From positions 121,425 to 185,424 of the forward strand of contig JAAUZU010000023.1 in the NCBI GenBank assembly GCA_014804445.1: DNA of 64,000 nucleotides, given 5' to 3'. This document shows positions 1-7,434 of the stretch, in pieces (positions within the stretch are counted from its first letter, which is position 1; each line of letters opens with the position of its first letter). The DNA is from Lachnospiraceae bacterium. Its GTDB lineage: Bacteria > Bacillota > Clostridia > Lachnospirales > Lachnospiraceae. Position numbers and translations under genes: made by a program. Under the pieces are notes generated by a model that saw only the letters and a program-made list of their open reading frames with translations, made no database searches and had not been told where the DNA came from.

Positions 1-1
1 A

Positions 2-457
2 CGTCTATTGACAGAATTCAATTTAAAGCAGGATGAGGTTGCAGAAAGAGTTTCCAAGAGCAGGACTGCTGTCACAAATTCCATGCGTCTGTTAAAGTTA
101 AGTGAAGAAGTGCAGCAGATGGTAATCAACGATATGTTGAGTACGGGACATGCCAGAGCTTTGCTTGCAGTTGAAAATCCGGAGGAGCAGTATACACTGG
201 CACAAAAAGTATTTGATGAAAAGCTCAGTGTACGCGACGTAGAGAAACTGGTAAAAAATATACATAAGCCCGCAAAGACAAAAAAGCCGGATAATAAAGC
301 ATTATCCCTTATCTATCAGGATATCGAAGAAAAACTGAAACAGGCTTTGAGCACAAAGGTATCGGTAGTTGCAAAAGAAGAGGGGGCCGGCAAAATTGAA
401 GTTGAATTTTATAACCATGAAGATCTGGAAAGGCTTATGGAAATTATAACAAAGTAA
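2..457 (+). CDS. parB: ParB/Spo0J-type chromosome partition protein, C-terminal part (5' truncated by window edge)
   Basis: ParB-family protein that binds parS sites near the replication origin, spreads on DNA and loads SMC for chromosome segregation. The reading frame is open from the first bases, so the N-terminal CTPase domain lies outside the window. What is visible is the end of the central helix-turn-helix domain (NLKQDEVAERV followed by SRTAVTNSMRLLKL, the parS recognition region) and the C-terminal dimerisation segment ending in a lysine-poor amphipathic tail. DUF4446 and serS downstream match the usual Clostridia order near oriC. A ttg at position 8 is not the real start. Confidence 0.92.
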   Translation, partial: RLLTEFNLKQDEVAERVSKSRTAVTNSMRLLKLSEEVQQMVINDMLSTGHARALLAVENPEEQYTLAQKVFDEKLSVRDVEKLVKNIHKPAKTKKPDNKALSLIYQDIEEKLKQALSTKVSVVAKEEGAGKIEVEFYNHEDLERLMEIITK

Positions 458-479
458 AACCGGTGCAAAAGGAGACACT

Positions 480-1016
480 ATGCTTACAACGGATAATACA
501 ATGATAATCAGCAGGATTTTTCATAGTATGGGTTTAGACGGAATGGATATAGGTTATCTTTTTATAGGAATGGCGGTGTGTATTTTACTGCTTTTGATTT
601 TGCTTATTGTCAGTTTCCGTAAAACTTCCCAGTTAGAAAAAAGACTGGATAAATTTATGTTGGGAAAGGATGCAAAAAGTCTTGAAAAAGATATTATTGC
701 CCTGTACGAAGACAATAAATTTATTAAGATAAATATGGATAAAAATAAAAAAGATATCCGTACATTGTACAAAAATATGGAATCAGCTTTCCAAAAAGTA
801 GGTATTGTGAAATACGATGCATTTCAGCAGATGGGAGGCCAGCTTAGTTTTTCACTTGCCCTGTTAGATGAGAACAATAATGGATTTGTATTAAATTCAG
901 TTCATAGTACAGAGGGCTGTTATACCTATACCAAGGAAATTAAAAACGGCGAATGTGCAATATCGTTAGGAGACGAAGAAAAGAAAGCACTTTCTATGGC
1001 AATAGGTAAAGAGTAA
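480..1016 (+). CDS. DUF4446 family membrane-anchored protein
   Basis: Protein of 178 residues with one N-terminal transmembrane segment (about residues 25-46, rich in I/L/V), a charged coiled-coil region (about 50-100), and a C-terminal globular part beginning near the KVGIVKYDAF stretch and containing QLSFSLALLDENNNGFVLNS. That pattern is what I know from DUF4446, a family of unknown function commonly next to parB in Firmicutes. A ribosome binding site (aaaggaga) lies just upstream of the ATG, 22 bases after parB, so the two are probably co-transcribed. Function unknown. Confidence 0.8.
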   Translation: MLTTDNTMIISRIFHSMGLDGMDIGYLFIGMAVCILLLLILLIVSFRKTSQLEKRLDKFMLGKDAKSLEKDIIALYEDNKFIKINMDKNKKDIRTLYKNMESAFQKVGIVKYDAFQQMGGQLSFSLALLDENNNGFVLNSVHSTEGCYTYTKEIKNGECAISLGDEEKKALSMAIGKE

Positions 1017-1038
1017 ACTAACTTATAAGGATGATGCT

Positions 1039-2088
1039 ATGCGATGGAAAACACTGGATGAACTTAAGGAAAATGAAATTCTTGCAAGACCTATATTGAC
1101 AGAAGACTTTCAGGTTATATTGCCGGAAGGCGCTGTATTAAAGCGGGGATATATTGAAAAGCTGAGAGAGTTAAATATTGCGAAAGTATCTGTCAAGGAA
1201 GATTTTCCTGCGGAAGATGCCGCTATTTTAAAAAAGGAAATAGAGAACCTTGTAAAAGAGAAAGTAAAGGATATTCTGGAAAGGCATACTTATCATCACA
1301 ATGAAGAATTAATGGAATTGTGTGAAACAGCAGATAATATTATTGTCAGTATTGCAGAGGAAAGCGAAGTAGTAGAACAAGTGTTTGATATAAAGGAAAG
1401 AAGTGCAAATATTTATGAACATTCCTTAAGTATCTGTATACTTTCTGTTTTAACTGCCTTAAAGTTAAAGCTTCCGCAGGATGTGATTCATGATATTGGT
1501 GTGGGATGCCTTTTGCATGATATTGGGCTCAGGTATTTAACGATAGACTATGAAAACCAAAATCTTTCTAACCTTTCAGAAGCGGATATGGCAGAATTTA
1601 AAAAACACTCTGTTTATGGATATTCTGCATTGAAGGAAGAGAGCTGGATATCAGAAACCAGCAAAAATATCATATTGTATCACCATGAGAGAATGGATGG
1701 TTCAGGATATCCCCTGCATGCTACATCCTTGTCCCTGCCGGTACAAATCGTAACAGTCTGTGATACTTTTGATGAAATGATTTGTGGAATCGGATGTGAC
1801 AAGGTAAAAGTATATGAAGCGGTAGAATATTTGAGAAATTATAAAAATATAAAATTCAACGGCACAGTGGTAGATATGTTCTTGGAATTTACTGCAGTGT
1901 ATCCGGTCGGCACAATTGTTTTGACAAACGAGGGTGAAACAGGATTGGTAATCCGCCAGAATAAAGAATTTCCGGACAGACCGGTGATACGTATTCTGAC
2001 AGACCGGTATGGAAGTAAAATGCAGACGGACATTACAAAAGATTTGATAGAAGTACAACATGTATTTATAGAAAAAGTACTGGATTAA
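1039..2088 (+). CDS. HD-GYP domain protein, probable c-di-GMP phosphodiesterase
   Basis: HD-GYP proteins hydrolyse cyclic di-GMP. The metal-binding HD pair is seen in LLHDIGLRYL (about residue 160), and the diagnostic GYP motif in HHERMDGSGYPLH (about residue 220). The N-terminal 100 residues resemble the small domain that precedes many clostridial HD-GYP modules (LARPILTEDFQVILPEGAVLKRG), and a C-terminal extension follows the HD-GYP core. There is no transmembrane segment, so it is cytosolic. It follows DUF4446 by 22 bases and precedes serS by 18 bases. Its signalling counterpart, a GGDEF protein, lies at 30766. Activity is inferred from motifs only. Confidence 0.85.
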   Translation: MRWKTLDELKENEILARPILTEDFQVILPEGAVLKRGYIEKLRELNIAKVSVKEDFPAEDAAILKKEIENLVKEKVKDILERHTYHHNEELMELCETADNIIVSIAEESEVVEQVFDIKERSANIYEHSLSICILSVLTALKLKLPQDVIHDIGVGCLLHDIGLRYLTIDYENQNLSNLSEADMAEFKKHSVYGYSALKEESWISETSKNIILYHHERMDGSGYPLHATSLSLPVQIVTVCDTFDEMICGIGCDKVKVYEAVEYLRNYKNIKFNGTVVDMFLEFTAVYPVGTIVLTNEGETGLVIRQNKEFPDRPVIRILTDRYGSKMQTDITKDLIEVQHVFIEKVLD

Positions 2089-2106
2089 TGAAGGAGGAGC
2101 CTACAC

Positions 2107-3390
2107 ATGATAGACATTAAATTTTTAAGGGAGAATCCCGATATTGTAAAGGAAAATATAAAAAAGAAATTTCAGGACGATAAGCTTCCATTGGTAGACG
2201 AAGTAATTGCACTGGATGTAGAGAGCAGAAAGACAAAACAGGAAGCGGACGAGCTTCGCGCCAACAAAAATAAAATTTCAAAAGAAATCGGCGCATTGAT
2301 GGCACAGGGAAAGAAAGAAGAAGCAGAAGCAAAAAAAGCAGAGGTTGCAGCGCAGGCGAAGCGCCTGGCTGAGCTGGAGGCAAAGGAACCGGAATATCAG
2401 GAAAAAATTACAAGCATTATGATGAAAATTCCTCAGATTATTGATGCTTCCGTTCCGATTGGAAAAGATGACAGTGAAAATGTAGAAATCAAAAAATACG
2501 GCGAGCCAAAGGTTCCTGATTTTGAAGTACCCTATCATGCTGATATTTTGGAAAAAATAAGCGGTCTTGACAAGGACAGCGCCGGAAGAACCAGCGGCAA
2601 CGGATTTTACTATCTGATGGGCGATGCGGCGAGAATTCATTCCGCTATGATAAGCTATGCGAGAGACTTTATGATTAACAAAGGTTTTACCTACTGTATA
2701 CCGCCTTTTATGATTCGGAGCAGTGTGGTAAACGGCGTTATGAGCTTTGCAGAAATGGAAGCCATGATGTATAAGATTGAAGGGGAAGACCTTTATCTGA
2801 TTGGTACTTCTGAACATTCCATGATTGGCAAGTTCAAAGGACAGATCGTAAACGAAGCGGCACTTCCTGTTACGCTGACTTCTTATTCCCCCTGCTTTAG
2901 AAAAGAAGTAGGCTCCCATGGAATAGAAGAAAGAGGCGTATACCGTGTGCATCAGTTTGAAAAACAGGAGATGGTAGTACTCTGTAAACCGGAAGAATCC
3001 ATGGACTGGTACAATAAAATGTGGTCTTATACCGTGGAATTTTTCAGAAGCCTCGATATTCCGGTTCGTACATTGGAATGCTGCAGCGGCGATTTGGCTG
3101 ACCTCAAGGTAAAATCCTGTGATGTGGAAGCATGGAGCCCGAGACAGAAAAAATATTTTGAGGTAGGTTCCTGCTCAACCTTGGGTGATGCACAGGCAAG
3201 GCGTCTCGGCATTCGTACCAAAGGTGAAAATGGTACTTACTATCTGCATACATTAAATAATACCGTGCTGGCTACACCGAGAGGACTGATTGCCTTCTTG
3301 GAGAATAATGTAAATGAAGACGGCAGCATCAATATTCCCGAAGCGCTTCGTCCTTACATGGGCGGCATAGCAAAAATAGAAAGTAAGTAG
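2107..3390 (+). CDS. serS: Seryl-tRNA synthetase
   Basis: Class II aminoacyl-tRNA synthetase that charges tRNA-Ser (and tRNA-Sec) with serine in the cytosol. Its 427 residues match the family's usual length. It starts with the typical MIDIKFLRENPDIV, has the long antiparallel coiled-coil tRNA-binding arm (about residues 30-105, rich in K/E/A), motif 2 around FRKEVGSHGIEERGVYRVHQF, and motif 3 around TLNNTVLATPRGLIAFLENN with the conserved arginine. A strong ribosome binding site (aaggagga) precedes the ATG. No T-box leader is seen; the gene sits only 18 bases behind the HD-GYP gene. Confidence 0.97.
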   Translation: MIDIKFLRENPDIVKENIKKKFQDDKLPLVDEVIALDVESRKTKQEADELRANKNKISKEIGALMAQGKKEEAEAKKAEVAAQAKRLAELEAKEPEYQEKITSIMMKIPQIIDASVPIGKDDSENVEIKKYGEPKVPDFEVPYHADILEKISGLDKDSAGRTSGNGFYYLMGDAARIHSAMISYARDFMINKGFTYCIPPFMIRSSVVNGVMSFAEMEAMMYKIEGEDLYLIGTSEHSMIGKFKGQIVNEAALPVTLTSYSPCFRKEVGSHGIEERGVYRVHQFEKQEMVVLCKPEESMDWYNKMWSYTVEFFRSLDIPVRTLECCSGDLADLKVKSCDVEAWSPRQKKYFEVGSCSTLGDAQARRLGIRTKGENGTYYLHTLNNTVLATPRGLIAFLENNVNEDGSINIPEALRPYMGGIAKIESK

Positions 3391-3444
3391 GTGTAGTGGC
3401 TTTCTGTTTTGTTTATCAAGGAAAAAGGAAAGAAGGTGAGATTC

Positions 3445-4332
3445 TTGCATAAGTATTTGCGGGCAATCGGCTTTAGTAAATTCAGCAGCAGAAAAGAACT
3501 GAAAGAGCTGCTGACAAATGTTATTGTAAATTCTACATCAAGGGCATATACCATCAATCAGGACGAAATCATGCTGGGAGAATTCTGCAAGGATTTTGCC
3601 GAAAACATGGGAATCGCAGTTTGTGGTGAATTTGATGAGGAAAACGACGATAAGTTTGTTTATGATTATTATTATCCTTACCTGCGAGGAAGCGGAATCA
3701 CGACAACAGAAGACGTTTCTGTAGAGAGACATGCGGCAAAGGATTCCTATGCAGGTGTATGTGATGATGTTAAAGTTGGTGTGTCACTGATTTTTTATCT
3801 GCAGAATATGATTCCCTATGTAAAAGCACAGGCATTGGGACAGCTTCCCATAAGAGGAACAACGCTGACGCTCTCAGCGCTGTCCATCAAGGGCACTATT
3901 ATGATGCCGATTCAAAAGGATGAGCACCAAAAGAAAAGGATTCAGAAAGAATCGAAAAATCGCAACAACCTGATAGCGGCGGCAAGGCGGGGTGACGAGG
4001 AAGCGATAGAAACCCTTACCCTGGAGGATATGGATATGTATACCACCATATCCCGAAAGATACAAAAAGAAGATGTTTTCAGTCTGGTAGATACCTATTG
4101 TATGCCGTATGGCGTAGAATGTGACCAGTATTCCATACTTGGCGAAATTGTAGAGTGCCGTACCGTAACGAACAGCATGACCGGAGAGGAAGTGTATCAA
4201 ATGTCTGTTTACTGCAACGAATTGACATTTGACCTCTGCATCAATGTAGAAGATATCTACGGCGAGCCTCAGGTTGGCAGAAGATTTAAGGGTATTATAT
4301 GGCTGCAGGGCTTTATCAATTTCCCCGAATAA
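3445..4332 (+). CDS. DUF3881 family protein
   Basis: Cytosolic protein of about 295 residues without transmembrane segments. The start chosen is the TTG at 3445, giving MHKYLRAIGFSKFSS: it has a good ribosome binding site (gaaggtgag at 3432-3440) and matches how DUF3881 proteins usually begin. An upstream in-frame ATG at 3409 would add a basic, non-conserved leader. The middle has a lysine-rich stretch (KDEHQKKRIQKESKNRNN) followed by acidic residues. The family is known to me mainly from Lachnospiraceae and has no assigned function. It lies 54 bases after serS. Confidence 0.75.
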   Translation: MHKYLRAIGFSKFSSRKELKELLTNVIVNSTSRAYTINQDEIMLGEFCKDFAENMGIAVCGEFDEENDDKFVYDYYYPYLRGSGITTTEDVSVERHAAKDSYAGVCDDVKVGVSLIFYLQNMIPYVKAQALGQLPIRGTTLTLSALSIKGTIMMPIQKDEHQKKRIQKESKNRNNLIAAARRGDEEAIETLTLEDMDMYTTISRKIQKEDVFSLVDTYCMPYGVECDQYSILGEIVECRTVTNSMTGEEVYQMSVYCNELTFDLCINVEDIYGEPQVGRRFKGIIWLQGFINFPE

Positions 4333-4336
4333 AAAT

Positions 4337-4366
4337 TTGACGTATTCCCTTTTCGTGTGCTATAAT
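4337..4366 (+). promoter_or_regulatory. Sigma-A-type promoter of tRNA-Arg
   Basis: A TTGACG -35 box (4337-4342) and a perfect TATAAT -10 box (4361-4366) are separated by 18 bases. They lie about 30 bases upstream of the tRNA-Arg gene and just after the DUF3881 stop codon. Confidence 0.7.
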
Positions 4367-4397
4367 TAGTAACTGTCGAAGGAATATCGTCATATAA

Positions 4398-4470
4398 GTT
4401 GGTGTAGCACAGTGGATAGTGCAGCCGCCTCCTAAGCGGAAGATCGGGTGTTCGAGTCACCTCACCAACG
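4398..4470 (+). tRNA. tRNA-Arg (anticodon CCT)
   Basis: A 73-nt cloverleaf. The acceptor stem GTTGGTG (4398-4404) pairs with CACCAAC (4463-4469), with discriminator G4470. The anticodon stem CCGC/GCGG encloses the loop CTCCTAA, giving anticodon CCT, which reads AGG. The T loop is TTCGAGT. CCA is not encoded. Confidence 0.95.
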
Positions 4471-4474
4471 TTTG

Positions 4475-4509
4475 AAAGCATTGAAAATGTTAAAGTTTTC
4501 AGTGCTTTT
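4475..4509 (+). terminator. Intrinsic terminator after tRNA-Arg
   Basis: Hairpin formed by AAAGCATTGAAAA (4475-4487) and TTTTCAGTGCTTT, ending in a T-rich stretch. It lies 30 bases upstream of the mrp operon, so read-through here could feed that operon. Confidence 0.65.
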
Positions 4510-4538
4510 AGTTTGAAAGTAAAAAGAGGTGAAGAACC

Positions 4539-5024
4539 ATGTATCTGTTATTCTTTTTGATATGGATCATTTTTAATGGAAGATTTACCTGGGAAATTGC
4601 GGCCTTTGGGGTAGTGCTGGCTGGTATAATGTATGGGTTTATCTGTAAATTCATGAATTATAGACCGTCCATGGATATTTTAGTGTGCAAGAAGCTGTTT
4701 GGATTCTTGCACTATCTTTTTGTACTGGTAAAAGAGATTGTAAAGGCAAATGTGACGGTTATCGGCATGATTTTTTCTTCCCGATATGAGCTTGAGCCGG
4801 CTGTGGTACGGTTTCGCACCAATCTGCAATCAAAATTTGCCAGAGTGGTGCTGGCAAATTCTATTACACTGACGCCGGGTACTATCACAATTTCCATGGT
4901 GGACGGAGAGTATATTGTGCATTGTCTGGATAAAAGTCTGGCAGAGGGTCTGGAACGTTGTGTGTTTGTGGAGCTTTTGGAGAAGCTGGAAAGGGTGGAT
5001 AAAAAGGAATGGAAAAAGAGATAA
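4539..5024 (+). CDS. mrpE: Mrp-type Na+/H+ antiporter subunit E
   Basis: First gene of the antiporter operon. MrpE is a small membrane subunit needed for assembly of the complex. The 161-residue protein begins with two hydrophobic helices (MYLLFFLIWIIFNGRFTWE, then AAFGVVLAGIMYGFI). It contains the family's signature for a cytosolic domain: a helix of the VLVKEIVKANVTV type, followed by RFRTNLQSKFARVVLANSITLTPGT and the ending GEYIVHCLD. The end overlaps mrpF by 16 bases, indicating translational coupling. The ribosome binding site is aagaggtgaag. The E-F-G-first gene order is like that of the Mrp modules in archaeal Mbh complexes rather than the Bacillus A-to-G order. Confidence 0.92.
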   Translation: MYLLFFLIWIIFNGRFTWEIAAFGVVLAGIMYGFICKFMNYRPSMDILVCKKLFGFLHYLFVLVKEIVKANVTVIGMIFSSRYELEPAVVRFRTNLQSKFARVVLANSITLTPGTITISMVDGEYIVHCLDKSLAEGLERCVFVELLEKLERVDKKEWKKR

Positions 5025-5365
5025 GCCTTTTTTTGCAGGCACAGAGAGGTCTGTTTTTAGTGATACTAATAGTGCTGGGATTATTATTTTTTGCCGCGCT
5101 GGTGCGGGCGGTGAAAGGTCCCAGAGTGGCGGACAGGCTGGTGGCTGTCAATATGATCGGCACTATGGTGATGGTGATGATTGCAATATTATCCTTGTAC
5201 TGGCAGGAGGAATATCTGCTGGATATCTGCCTGATTTACGCAATGGCAAGCTTTTTGGCGGTGATTGTGCTTTCCAAAGTATATATCGGCATCTATGAGG
5301 AGCAGCATTCGGAGGAAGAAAAGCGGACAAAGCCGGACAGCAGGAAGGAGGATAAAAGTGTATGA
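5009..5365 (+). CDS. mrpF: Mrp-type Na+/H+ antiporter subunit F
   Basis: Small three-helix membrane subunit of 118 residues. The conserved core VKGPRVADRLVAVNMIGT between helices 1 and 2 is the MrpF/PhaF signature, with the conserved Asp (ADR) thought to take part in ion handling. Helix 3 is LDICLIYAMASFLAVIVLS. A short charged C-terminal tail follows. It starts inside the end of mrpE and its stop overlaps the mrpG start by four bases. Confidence 0.9.
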   Translation: MEKEISLFLQAQRGLFLVILIVLGLLFFAALVRAVKGPRVADRLVAVNMIGTMVMVMIAILSLYWQEEYLLDICLIYAMASFLAVIVLSKVYIGIYEEQHSEEEKRTKPDSRKEDKSV

Positions 5366-5772
5366 GTGTGTGGGAATGGATACGCCTGCTCTTGGGCGGT
5401 GCTTTGCTTTTATGCGGTCTGTTGATTTTTCTGATAGAGATGTATGGTGTGTTTCGGCTTAAGTATGTGTTGAACAGGATGCATGCGGCGGCTTTGGGCG
5501 ATACTTTGGGAATTACATGTTCCATGGCAGGATTGATGCTGCTTTCCGGATTTCACTTTTCAACACTGAAGATGGCCATGGTGGTTTTGTTTTTGTGGCT
5601 TACTTCTCCGGTGTCTTCTCATTTGCTGGCAAGGCTGGAGGCCGGGACCAATGAGGAGCTGGGGGAGCATTGTGAGGTTTATGAGGAATTGAAAATTCTG
5701 GAAGCGGAACTGCAGGAACAAAGAGAAACTTCCATGCAGAGTGAAACGCCGGATGAGGAGGAAAAGAAATGA
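5362..5772 (+). CDS. mrpG: Mrp-type Na+/H+ antiporter subunit G
   Basis: Membrane subunit of 136 residues. Three hydrophobic helices surround the MrpG/PhaG signature: YGVFRLKYVLNRMHAAALGDTLG resembles the family motif in which R-x-x-x-x-R-M-H-A-A is followed by a T-L-G turn. The C-terminal tail is acidic and coiled-coil-like (EELKILEAELQEQRE), longer than in Bacillus MrpG. Both ends overlap neighbours (ATGA junctions), so the operon is tightly coupled. Confidence 0.9.
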   Translation: MSVWEWIRLLLGGALLLCGLLIFLIEMYGVFRLKYVLNRMHAAALGDTLGITCSMAGLMLLSGFHFSTLKMAMVVLFLWLTSPVSSHLLARLEAGTNEELGEHCEVYEELKILEAELQEQRETSMQSETPDEEEKK

Positions 5773-6086
5773 CAATATTTCAGTGTGTATTATTTGGGTT
5801 TTTAATTGTATGTGCGGTGTCGGTAAGTTTTTCTAAAAATCTTTTGAATTCCGTGTTGATTTATATGTCCTTTTCCTTGATTATGTCCATTGTGTGGGTA
5901 ACACTGCAGTCTCCGGACCTTGCTATCACGGAGGCGGCTGTAGGGGCGGGTATTACCAGCCTTTTATTCTTTGCCACATTAAAAAAGATACGTGCCATCG
6001 ATACCAGAGGAGAACAGGAGGAAAAAGAAGTTTTTCCGGGATTGAATGAAAAGAATATAGGGGAGGAGGTAAGCCGTCGTGAGTAA
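5769..6086 (+). CDS. DUF4040 / MbhD-like antiporter subunit (equivalent of part of the MrpA C-terminus)
   Basis: Protein of 105 residues with about three transmembrane helices. The stretch ITEAAVGAGITSLLFFATLKK is characteristic of the domain found separately as MbhD and fused to the C-terminus of MrpA in Bacillus. Here it is a free-standing subunit, as in EFG-first Mrp operons and in Mbh hydrogenases. A four-base overlap with mrpG and an eight-base overlap with the next gene show coupling. The cytosolic tail is charged (DTRGEQEEKEVFPG). Confidence 0.85.
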   Translation: MTIFQCVLFGFLIVCAVSVSFSKNLLNSVLIYMSFSLIMSIVWVTLQSPDLAITEAAVGAGITSLLFFATLKKIRAIDTRGEQEEKEVFPGLNEKNIGEEVSRRE

Positions 6087-7050
6087 GCTAAAACCGCAAA
6101 AAGAATATGAAAAGACGAGAAGCTTTCGGTTTCAAAGATGGCTTGGCGGCAGCAGGGATCCTTATGTCGGACAAGTAGAAATGCAGCCGCAGACGCCGGT
6201 AGAGCTGCCGGAACTGACGATTCAGGAACGGCTTCGGGACAGTCAGGCAGTACGGGACAAGGTTTATGATATTGAAAACAATAAGAAACTGAATTTATTC
6301 CGCAGGATTTATGTACTGGCGGCAATTGTGTATTGTGCAGGTCTGGCATTCATTCTGCTTGCCATGGTTGCATCCCTGCCTCCCACGGGAGAGGCGGAAC
6401 GTCCGGTGAACAATGAAGTGTCCGCGCGCTATATTGAGAATGGCCTGCAGGAGACCGGCGCGGTAAACATTGTCACGGGAATGATACTGGATTACAGAGC
6501 TTTTGATACCTTTGGCGAGTCCAATGTACTTTTTGCTGCCACTACCACCGTGCTGATTTTGCTGCATATGAAGAAAAAGAAAAATAAAGAAGGCAAAGTA
6601 GAAGAAATTGAAAGCGACAGGCTGTTGGAACCAAAACAGGATGCCATTTTGCAGGCATCGGCTGCCGTCTTAGTACCTATTATCATTCTTTTTGGAATCT
6701 ATGTGATTTTAAATGGTCATCTGTCTCCCGGCGGAGGCTTTTCAGGGGGAGCCATCATCGGTGCCGGACTGATTTTATACTTGAGCGCTTTCGGCTTTGA
6801 GAAGGCGAAAAAATTGTTTACGGAAAAGCTTTACAAAGGTGTAAGTTTTGCTGCGTTAACCACTTACTGCCTCGCCAAAAGCTATTCCTTTTTTACCGGC
6901 GCCAATCATCTGGAGAGCCATATTCCTCTCGGAACCCCGGGTGCCATTCTGAGCAGTGGGTTAATTTTGCTGTTGAATATTTGTGTGGGCATGGTAGTAG
7001 CCTGCACGATGTATACTTTTTATGTGATGTTTCGCAAGGGAGATTTTTAG
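6079..7050 (+). CDS. mrpB: MbhE-MrpB fusion, Mrp antiporter subunit B
   Basis: GTG start preceded by ggggaggagg. The 323-residue protein is longer than a plain MrpB (about 140). Residues 1-75 are charged and cytosolic. A hydrophobic helix (about 76-98) follows, then an MbhE-like part with YRAFDTFGESNVLFAATTTV (about 140-160), the motif that ends MrpA. The C-terminal half is MrpB proper: LVPIIILFGIYVILNGHLSP, then GGGFSGGAIIGAGLIL and further helices. So the remaining piece of the MrpA C-terminus is fused to MrpB. The role is scaffolding and ion path within the antiporter complex. Confidence 0.88.
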   Translation: MSKLKPQKEYEKTRSFRFQRWLGGSRDPYVGQVEMQPQTPVELPELTIQERLRDSQAVRDKVYDIENNKKLNLFRRIYVLAAIVYCAGLAFILLAMVASLPPTGEAERPVNNEVSARYIENGLQETGAVNIVTGMILDYRAFDTFGESNVLFAATTTVLILLHMKKKKNKEGKVEEIESDRLLEPKQDAILQASAAVLVPIIILFGIYVILNGHLSPGGGFSGGAIIGAGLILYLSAFGFEKAKKLFTEKLYKGVSFAALTTYCLAKSYSFFTGANHLESHIPLGTPGAILSSGLILLLNICVGMVVACTMYTFYVMFRKGDF

Positions 7051-7062
7051 GAGGCATTCCTC

Positions 7063-7434
7063 ATGGAAAATTTGTTTCGCAATTATGGAGAGGCGATAGC
7101 GATGATTTTATTTATCATCGGCTTTGCCAATCTGCTACTGCATAAAAATTTAATTAAAAAGATTATCGGTCTGAATATTATGGATTCTGCCATTTATTTA
7201 TTTTTGGCGGAGAAGGGGTATATTGTCGGACGCGGCGTGCCCATTGTGGTGGATGGTGTGCAGTCAGTGGAAGCCTATATCAATCCCATTCCCAGCGGTC
7301 TGGTGCTGACGGGTATCGTGGTGTCCGTGTCGGTATCCGCGCTGATGCTGTCTTTGACCATTCGTCTTTACCGCAGATATCACACACTGGATTTAGATGA
7401 AATTTCCACGCTGTTAAAGAAGGAGGGGGTATAA
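7063..7434 (+). CDS. mrpC: Mrp-type antiporter subunit C (NuoK-like)
   Basis: Membrane protein of 123 residues with three helices, homologous to NuoK of complex I. The signature is HKNLIKKIIGLNIMDSAIYLFLA, with the conserved Lys and Asn of the family. The segment ending INPIPSGLVLTGIVVSVSVSALMLSLTIRLY matches the MrpC C-terminal helix, with its P-x-P-Q/S-A/G-L-V-L-T-x-I-V-I motif. Preceded by aggaggca. Ends directly against mrpD. Confidence 0.93.
   Translation: MENLFRNYGEAIAMILFIIGFANLLLHKNLIKKIIGLNIMDSAIYLFLAEKGYIVGRGVPIVVDGVQSVEAYINPIPSGLVLTGIVVSVSVSALMLSLTIRLYRRYHTLDLDEISTLLKKEGV

Noticed and set aside
5009..5298. Second frame overlapping mrpF (4915-5298) with many cysteines and glycines
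   Set aside because: It is the shadow of mrpE/mrpF; the mrpF frame has the family signature.
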